NCBI GenBank assembly: GCA_963817035.1
Contig: CAWFMM010000004.1
Span: 744,001 to 808,000 of the forward strand
Reading direction: 5' to 3'
DNA: 64,000 nucleotides
From: AC-49 sp963817035
GTDB lineage: Bacteria; Actinomycetota; Thermoleophilia; Solirubrobacterales; Solirubrobacteraceae
Both the position numbers and the translations under genes were made by a program. Under the pieces are notes generated by a model, which worked only from the letters and a program-made list of their open reading frames with translations, searched no databases and was not told the origin of the DNA. Below, piece by piece: positions 59,186 through 64,000 of this stretch (its first letter is position 1; every line of letters begins with the position of its first letter).

Positions 59186-60310
59186 ATGAGCACGAGCGGC
59201 ACGGTAAGCGACGAATCGGCCTCGGTCTCGGTGACCCCGCGGGCCACGGCGCTCATCGACACCGACGTCCATGAGCTGTGTACCGGGGTCGAGGATCTGC
59301 TGCCCTACCTCGATCCGGTGTGGCGCCACCATCTCGAGGATCCGGGCTGGCGGTGGTACGGCAGCGCGATCGACCCGATGCCGTATCTCGCGCCCATCAC
59401 GGGCACGCGCGCGGAGTGGGAGGGCGAGCGGGTCGGGCTCAATCACGCCAGCGACCTGACGAAGACGGCCGAGCACCTGTTCGTCGAGGAGGGCGTGACC
59501 ACGGCGATCCTCAACGGGTCGCCGAGCATGCACTTCTCGACGATGAAGACCGACTTCGAGTTCGCCGCCGCGCTCGCGTCGGCCTACAACGACTGGCAGA
59601 TCGCGCACTGGCTCGAGCAGGACGACCGATTCCGCGGTTCGGTGCACGTGATCGCGCACCTGCCCGAGTTGGCCGCACGCGAGATCGACCGCGTCGCCGA
59701 GCATCCGGGTGTCGTCCAGGTGTTCCTGCCGCTGATCAACGAACGCCAGTACGGCGACCCGTTCTACCGGCCGATCTTCGCGGCGGCGGCCCGCAACGAC
59801 CTCGCGGTCGGATTCCACCATGGCTCCGGGACGACGACGATCCTCGGGCATCCGCGCAATTACATCGAGTGGCACATGCTCGCCGCGCCGCAGTCCGCGA
59901 TGGGCCAGCTCACCAGCCTGCTGTTCAACGGGGTCTTCGACCTGTTCCCCGAGCTCAAGGTCGTGCTCATGGAGACCGGGGTCGGATGGGTGCCGTGGTT
60001 CATGGGGCGTGCCGACCAGCAGTACCGGGAGGTCAGGACCAACGTGCCGTGGGTCAAGCGGCTGCCCAGCGACCACATCCGCGACAGCGTCCGAGTGTCC
60101 ACGCAGCCGATCACCGAGGTCACGGCCCGAGAGTTCGGCGACCTCATCGAGCGCCATCGGCTCGAGCGGGTCTACCTGTTCGCCACTGACTACCCCCACT
60201 ACGATGCCGACTCGTCCACCGTGCTCGACGGCCTGCCTGACGCGACTCGCAGCCGGATCCGCTACGAGAACGCGCTCGAGTCGTTCCCTCGTCTTGGCGC
60301 GGGGGCATGA
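59186..60310 (+). CDS. Amidohydrolase-2 family protein A of the Rieske block
   Basis: A 374-residue TIM-barrel protein. The N-terminal metal motif is ALIDTDVHEL with Asp27-x-His29 in place of His-x-His, as in a large branch of this family. VGFHHGSGTTTILGHPR and VYLFATDYPHYDADS supply the other likely ligands (His and Asp). AGGAGGA at about 59173 and ATG 59186 set the start. Its stop overlaps the Rieske gene (ATGA). The reaction is unknown; related proteins are hydrolases or decarboxylases of cyclic acids. Confidence 0.82.
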   Translation: MSTSGTVSDESASVSVTPRATALIDTDVHELCTGVEDLLPYLDPVWRHHLEDPGWRWYGSAIDPMPYLAPITGTRAEWEGERVGLNHASDLTKTAEHLFVEEGVTTAILNGSPSMHFSTMKTDFEFAAALASAYNDWQIAHWLEQDDRFRGSVHVIAHLPELAAREIDRVAEHPGVVQVFLPLINERQYGDPFYRPIFAAAARNDLAVGFHHGSGTTTILGHPRNYIEWHMLAAPQSAMGQLTSLLFNGVFDLFPELKVVLMETGVGWVPWFMGRADQQYREVRTNVPWVKRLPSDHIRDSVRVSTQPITEVTAREFGDLIERHRLERVYLFATDYPHYDADSSTVLDGLPDATRSRIRYENALESFPRLGAGA

Positions 60311-60657
60311 AGCATGAGCTCTTCCCGGCCGACGAGCTCGCGCCGGGGGAGATCAGGCGGGTCGAGATCGACCGGATCGCCGTGGTCGTCCTGCGGACGC
60401 CGGCGGGCGAGCTGCACGCGCTGCGCGACGTGTGCTCACACATGGGCGCGCGCCTCTCGAACGGATGGCTCACGGCGATGCTCGACGCGGACGACGTCGA
60501 CGACCGCCGGGTCACCGAGCGGATCATGCTCCGCTGCCCGTGGCACGGCTACGAGTTTGACGTGCGCACCGGCCGCTGTCCCGCCGATCCGCAGCGCGTC
60601 CGCGCTCGCGCCTACCCCCTGTCCGTCGAGGACGGGATGGTCGTGCTCGATCGCTAG
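60307..60657 (+). CDS. Rieske [2Fe-2S] ferredoxin A
   Basis: A 116-residue stand-alone Rieske domain. The cluster ligands are VCSHMGARL (Cys, His) and LRCPWHGYEFDVRTG (Cys, His), separated by a longer loop than usual (about 40 residues, RLSNGWLTAMLDADDVDDRR). It is coupled to amidohydrolase A by a 4-bp overlap. Small Rieske proteins carry electrons to oxygenases; here the nearest partner is an amidohydrolase, an odd pairing. Confidence 0.85.
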   Translation: MKHELFPADELAPGEIRRVEIDRIAVVVLRTPAGELHALRDVCSHMGARLSNGWLTAMLDADDVDDRRVTERIMLRCPWHGYEFDVRTGRCPADPQRVRARAYPLSVEDGMVVLDR

Positions 60658-60688
60658 CGCTGTTCTCGGCTCCGAGGAGGGCTGAACC

Positions 60689-61837
60689 GTGTACCGCGGA
60701 GCCGTCATCGACTGCGACGTCCACCACACTGCCGCGAGCCGGACCGAGTACCTCGAGTACCTCGACCCGGTGTGGCGCGAGCACGTCACGTCGCCGGGAG
60801 AGGGGCGCCTGGTCCCGCTCGACCCGCCCCGCCAGCAGATCGACAACCACGACGGTGTCAACCAACGACTCGACTCGTTCCCGCCGGAGGGCGGTCCTCC
60901 CGGTTCCAGCTACGAGCTGATGCGCGAGCAGCTGCTCGACCCGTTCGACGTCGAGTACGCGGTCCTCGGCCACAACCCTGGATCGGAGGCCGCGATCACG
61001 AATCCCATGCTCGCGCTGGCCATGGTCCGAGCGATGAACGACTGGAACGCCGACCGTTGGCTGGGCGAGGGCAGTGACGACCGCCTCTGCTCGGCGATCC
61101 TCGTCCCGACCCAGACCCCGGTCGACGCGGCGGCCGAGATCAGGCGCCACGGTCAGAACCCGCGCTTCGTCTCCGCGCTGATGTCGTTCAACGGCCTCGG
61201 GAAGGCCTTCGGCCACCCCGCCTACGAGCCGATCTACGAGGCGATGGCCGAGGTCGGGCTGCCGATGCAGATGCACGTCTCCGGCCAGGAGATGCTCGGG
61301 AGCAGCGCGCCGTGGATCTCGGGGGGCGGCCTGCACCACTACAAGTACGAGGGCTACGTGCTGTTTCACCAGTCGACGGTCAGCCACATCACGAGCCTGA
61401 TCGTGCACGGCGTCTTCGAGCGTTATCCCGACATGAAGCTGCTGATGAACGAGGGTGGCCTATCGTGGCTGCCATGGCTGGCGACCACTCTGGACGCCAG
61501 CTACGACCTCCTGCGCCGCGAGAGCGGGTGGCTGCGGAAGTGGCCGAGCGAGTACCTGCGCGAGCGGCTCTTCCTGGGTACCCAGCCGATCGAGGCGCAG
61601 CCCCGACCGGGGGACCGGCGCCGGTACATCGAGGAGATCTCGCTGTTCGAGGGCATCGAGGACATGCTCGTCTACACCAGCGACTACCCGCACTGGGACT
61701 TCGACGACCCGCGCTTCGCCAGCTCGATCTTCCCGAGCGCGTGGCATCCCAAGCTCTTCCACGAGAATGCCCGCCGCGCGCTGCGCCTGCCGACGCGCCG
61801 TCACGACCCCACCGCCGGCGCGCGCGCCCGCACATGA
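60689..61837 (+). CDS. Amidohydrolase-2 family protein B of the Rieske block
   Basis: A 382-residue relative of protein A. GTG 60689 begins with VIDCDVHHTA, giving Asp10-x-His12 at the first metal site; PMQMHVSGQEMLG and VYTSDYPHWDFDD give the later His and Asp. GAGGAGGGC upstream is a good ribosome binding site. Its stop overlaps protein C (ATGA). A and B share RYPDMKLLMNEGGLSWLPW / LFPELKVVLMETGVGWVPW type segments, so they are paralogues. Confidence 0.82.
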   Translation: MYRGAVIDCDVHHTAASRTEYLEYLDPVWREHVTSPGEGRLVPLDPPRQQIDNHDGVNQRLDSFPPEGGPPGSSYELMREQLLDPFDVEYAVLGHNPGSEAAITNPMLALAMVRAMNDWNADRWLGEGSDDRLCSAILVPTQTPVDAAAEIRRHGQNPRFVSALMSFNGLGKAFGHPAYEPIYEAMAEVGLPMQMHVSGQEMLGSSAPWISGGGLHHYKYEGYVLFHQSTVSHITSLIVHGVFERYPDMKLLMNEGGLSWLPWLATTLDASYDLLRRESGWLRKWPSEYLRERLFLGTQPIEAQPRPGDRRRYIEEISLFEGIEDMLVYTSDYPHWDFDDPRFASSIFPSAWHPKLFHENARRALRLPTRRHDPTAGARART

Positions 61838-62919
61838 CCCCGACGACGGACGCGTGCGTCCACCACCGCTGGGGCTCGGCCACGGAGGCGGACGTGCTCG
61901 CATACCTGCCGGCAGCGTGGCGGGACTACGTGGGAGCGCCGGACAGCCTGCCCGGCGGCGGAGGAGCGCGACGGGTCGTGCCCAGCCACCGCTACCCGAA
62001 CCCGTTCGGGGACGACCTCCCGGGAGTCGGCGCCGTGTGCGTCGAGGACCTCGTGGATGGGCTCTTCGCGCCGTACGGGATCGAGCGCGCCCTGCTCGTC
62101 CACGATCAAGGGATGTTTGGCCCGGCGGCGCTGAACCCGTACATCGCGACCGTCTTCACGCGGGCGCTCAACGACTGGACCATCGACGCCTGGCTCGATC
62201 GCGAGCCCCGGCTGAACGCCGTCGTCCTGGCCAGTCTGCAGGACCCGCAGGAGGGCGCGGCCGAGATCCGCCGTGTCGGCGTCAACCCGCAGATGGCCGG
62301 CGTGATGATGGCGGCGTTCCCCAGTGGACGGCTGGCGGGACACCCGCTCTACTGGCCGTTCTACGAGGCCGCCTGCGAGCTCGATCTGCCGATCGTCCTG
62401 CACCGCGGCGCCGACGCGATGCTCACGCCGACCGGCCCGGCAGGTGGCGCCCCCCTGACCTTCGCCGAGTACCAGGCGCTGTCGCCGATGGCGCTCATGT
62501 CCCATCTGCTCAGCCTGCTCGCCAACGGCGTGCTGCTCAAGTACCCGTCGCTACGCGTCTACGTGGTGGGCGCCGGCATCTCGTGGATCCCCGGCTTCCT
62601 GCGCCGCCTGGAGATGTCGTGGCTCGCGTTCCGGCGAGAGGTGCCGTGGATGCGCGAACCCCCGTCGGAGACCTTCCGCCGGCAGGTCAGGGTGAGCACG
62701 TACGGCCTCGAGCGCGGCGCGCGGCCCCAGATGCTGCGGGGATGGATCGATCTGATGCCCGATCTCGAGGACCTGCTGGTCTACGGCAGCGGCTTTCCGA
62801 GCTGGGACACGGCATCGCCCGCCGAGGTGCGTGACGTTCTTCCGGAGGGATGGCACGCCAAGGTGCTGTCTGAGAACGCCGCCGGCTGGCTGCGGTGGGA
62901 CGGACCGCCGGCGCCGTGA
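61834..62919 (+). CDS. Amidohydrolase-2 family protein C, probable pseudoenzyme
   Basis: A 361-residue paralogue of A and B. Where they have D-x-D-V-H it reads TTDACVHHRWG (Cys8 replaces the metal-binding Asp), and where they have SDYPHWD/TDYPHYD it reads GSGFPSWD (Gly near residue 320 replaces the catalytic Asp). The fold landmarks KYPSLRVYVVGAGISWIPGF and LPIVLHRGAD are retained. Loss of two metal ligands suggests it no longer catalyses and instead pairs with B, to which it is coupled by a 4-bp overlap. It is in turn coupled to Rieske B. Confidence 0.78.
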   Translation: MTPTTDACVHHRWGSATEADVLAYLPAAWRDYVGAPDSLPGGGGARRVVPSHRYPNPFGDDLPGVGAVCVEDLVDGLFAPYGIERALLVHDQGMFGPAALNPYIATVFTRALNDWTIDAWLDREPRLNAVVLASLQDPQEGAAEIRRVGVNPQMAGVMMAAFPSGRLAGHPLYWPFYEAACELDLPIVLHRGADAMLTPTGPAGGAPLTFAEYQALSPMALMSHLLSLLANGVLLKYPSLRVYVVGAGISWIPGFLRRLEMSWLAFRREVPWMREPPSETFRRQVRVSTYGLERGARPQMLRGWIDLMPDLEDLLVYGSGFPSWDTASPAEVRDVLPEGWHAKVLSENAAGWLRWDGPPAP

Positions 62920-63323
62920 CAGGGCATCTCCTCGGCGCGTTGGAGGAGTACTCGCCCGGGACGGTCACGATGGTCCGCGTCGAGGACCGCTCCATCGGGA
63001 TCATCAACGCCGACGGTCAGCTCTACGCTGTCCTCGATGTCTGCCCGCATGCGCTGGCGCCCGTCTGCCAGGGCGTCGTCTCGGGCACCCCGCTGCCGTG
63101 CGACGCCGGTGACATGCGATTCGGGCTGGAGGGTCGGGTCCTCCGTTGCCCGTGGCACAAGTACGAGTTCGACCTGTCCGACGGTGGACGGGCCATCCTC
63201 ACCGGCTATCGAGGCCGGCTGCGGATGTTCCCCGTGACGATCGCCGACGGCCATGTGCACATCGACGTCCCCGCTCGTCGCGGCGACGCGCCGGACGACG
63301 GGACGGGCCGTGGGGCGCCTTAG
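62916..63323 (+). CDS. Rieske [2Fe-2S] ferredoxin B
   Basis: A 135-residue Rieske protein started at GTG 62916, which overlaps the previous stop (GTGA). Cluster ligands: DVCPHALAPV (Cys, His) and LRCPWHKYEFDLSDG (Cys, His). The loop between them is about 40 residues (CQGVVSGTPLPCDAGDMRFG), longer than in classical ferredoxins, as in Rieske A. It contains extra Cys residues that could form a disulfide. The C-terminal tail is acidic and disordered-looking. Confidence 0.85.
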   Translation: MTGHLLGALEEYSPGTVTMVRVEDRSIGIINADGQLYAVLDVCPHALAPVCQGVVSGTPLPCDAGDMRFGLEGRVLRCPWHKYEFDLSDGGRAILTGYRGRLRMFPVTIADGHVHIDVPARRGDAPDDGTGRGAP

Positions 63324-63690
63324 GCCGACGCACGAGCCCGTCGACCAGGGCATCGAGCTCGAGTTGGAAGGGCTCGAGGAGGTCGATCCGGTCGCGCTGG
63401 GGATGCCGGCCGCCGCGGGAGACCGGCGTGGGCTGCACGCCGTGCGACTCCGGGCCCGCAACGGCTCGACGCGGGCGATCACGGACCCGGTGACCCAGGT
63501 GGAAGTGGTGACCGCGGGCGGGAGGCACGTGGACGCCGACCTCCTGTTCGACCTCGGGCCGCTCGTGCCCGGCAGTCACGCCGAAGGGTGGCTCGTGTTC
63601 TTCCTGGCGCCGGGCGAGTCCGTGGCGACCCTCGCGCTCACCGGTCCGCAGAACGGCGTCTGGCGCTGGGAGCTCGAGCTTGCGCCCTAG
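63310..63690 (+). CDS. Small beta-sandwich-like protein ending the Rieske operon
   Basis: About 126 residues from GTG 63310, overlapping the end of the Rieske B gene. The segment LHAVRLRARNGSTRAITDPV then GSHAEGWLVFFLAPGES resembles the immunoglobulin-like DUF4352/telokin-like folds, but no signal peptide is seen. The frame and operon position support a real gene. Function unknown; possibly a scaffold for the complex. Confidence 0.55.
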   Translation: MGRLRPTHEPVDQGIELELEGLEEVDPVALGMPAAAGDRRGLHAVRLRARNGSTRAITDPVTQVEVVTAGGRHVDADLLFDLGPLVPGSHAEGWLVFFLAPGESVATLALTGPQNGVWRWELELAP

Positions 63691-63814
63691 CGGGCGCCGA
63701 CGCCATCGTTGTCTGTGTCGTCTCGCTTACCGTATGACATACTGCCTGGCGTCGAGCCCGGAGGAGATGCGCGATGTCTGCCGCCATCAGACGAAGTCGT
63801 TGGTTGCCCGCAAG
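63691..63814. other. Intergenic region before the aldo/keto reductase
   Basis: About 120 bp. A TATGACATACT element at 63735-63745 could be a promoter for the downstream gene. Nothing else is recognised. Confidence 0.3.
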
Positions 63815-64000
63815 ATGAGGGTGCGTCAGCTCGGTCGCGTCGGGCCCACGGTCTCGGCGGTCGGCCTCGGTTGCATGCCGATGTCGGGTCTGTACGGCAC
63901 CGCCTCCGAGGCGGACAGCATCGCTACGATTCACCGAGCCCTCGACCTCGGCGTCAACCTGCTCGACACCGCCGACGGCTACGGCAACGGTCACAACGAG
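63815..64000 (+). CDS. Aldo/keto reductase, 5' part only
   Basis: The first 62 codons of an NADPH-dependent aldo/keto reductase, cut by the window edge. VRQLGRVGPTVSAVGLGCMP and LDTADGYGNGHNE are the family's opening signatures, with the catalytic Asp and Tyr of DTADGYG in place. Start at ATG 63815. Confidence 0.85.
   Translation, partial: MRVRQLGRVGPTVSAVGLGCMPMSGLYGTASEADSIATIHRALDLGVNLLDTADGYGNGHNE

Noticed and set aside
57794..60199. 801-codon minus-strand frame over the aminotransferase and amidohydrolase A
   Set aside because: Shadow of two well-supported genes.
1..64000. CRISPR arrays, tRNA or rRNA genes, prophage
   Set aside because: No spaced repeats, cloverleaf-like stretches, rRNA signatures or phage genes were seen by reading; a computed scan was not possible.

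Overview
The window is GC-rich actinobacterial DNA with dense, often overlapping genes (ATGA and GTGA junctions) and frequent GTG starts. Several promoters sit so close to the start codon that leaderless transcripts are likely. The mix of F420-type luciferase-like monooxygenases, SDRs, SnoaL and VOC proteins, class III PHA synthase, indolepyruvate:ferredoxin oxidoreductase and Liv-type transporters suggests a soil catabolic actinobacterium, perhaps of the Solirubrobacterales/Thermoleophilia. That placement is inference from gene content; no rRNA, tRNA, CRISPR array, phage or transposase gene was seen.

Layout. 0-2.4 kb: NarK-type nitrate/nitrite transporter and a divergent TetR regulator sharing an operator. 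2.5-12.2 kb: a one-carbon block with a stand-alone MetE-like methyltransferase, a methylene-THF reductase-like protein, PurU, MetK, two LuxR regulators with putative GAF-like sensor regions, a SAM methyltransferase and a homocysteine methyltransferase fused to a second SAM methyltransferase. 12.2-15.4 kb: drug-type MFS transporter with its MarR regulator, and another MFS protein. 15.5-17.7 kb: two SDRs and a SnoaL-like protein. 17.8-22.3 kb: acyl-CoA synthetase, short PhaE-like protein, PhaC, GNAT and alpha/beta hydrolase in one tight operon. 22.3-26.0 kb: KAS III, MarR, acyl-CoA dehydrogenase, GntR.

26.2-32.8 kb: a branched-chain-amino-acid-type ABC importer with a 1.5 kb tandem duplication (promoter, binding protein, terminator), a LivH-LivM-LivG triple fusion and LivF, followed by a decayed GntR fragment. 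33.0-37.3 kb: fused indolepyruvate:ferredoxin oxidoreductase and divergent FadR-type regulator. 37.3-40.1 kb: coupled minus-strand operon of F420-type oxidoreductase, APH-like phosphotransferase, glutathione peroxidase and a 63-residue protein. 40.2-44.9 kb: cupin, amidohydrolase, VOC, HIT, dienelactone hydrolase and FAH-family genes, resembling an aromatic or cyclic-compound degradation run. 45.0-48.9 kb: two tandem HSL-type esterases, TetR, and divergent cytochrome P450 with a perfect operator. 48.9-53.9 kb: sensor diguanylate cyclase, a second F420-type oxidoreductase, a frameshifted NmrA-type pseudogene and an FprA-type reductase that could serve the P450.

54.0-64.0 kb: HsaA-like flavin monooxygenase, VOC protein, an SDR lacking the catalytic Tyr, amidohydrolase, class III aminotransferase, then a striking run of three amidohydrolases interleaved with two small Rieske ferredoxins and a beta-sandwich-like small protein, and finally an aldo/keto reductase cut by the window edge. 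The two best candidates for undescribed biology are the one-carbon/methyl-transfer block (2.5-12.2 kb) and the amidohydrolase-Rieske block (59.2-63.7 kb), where the third amidohydrolase looks like a catalytically dead partner.
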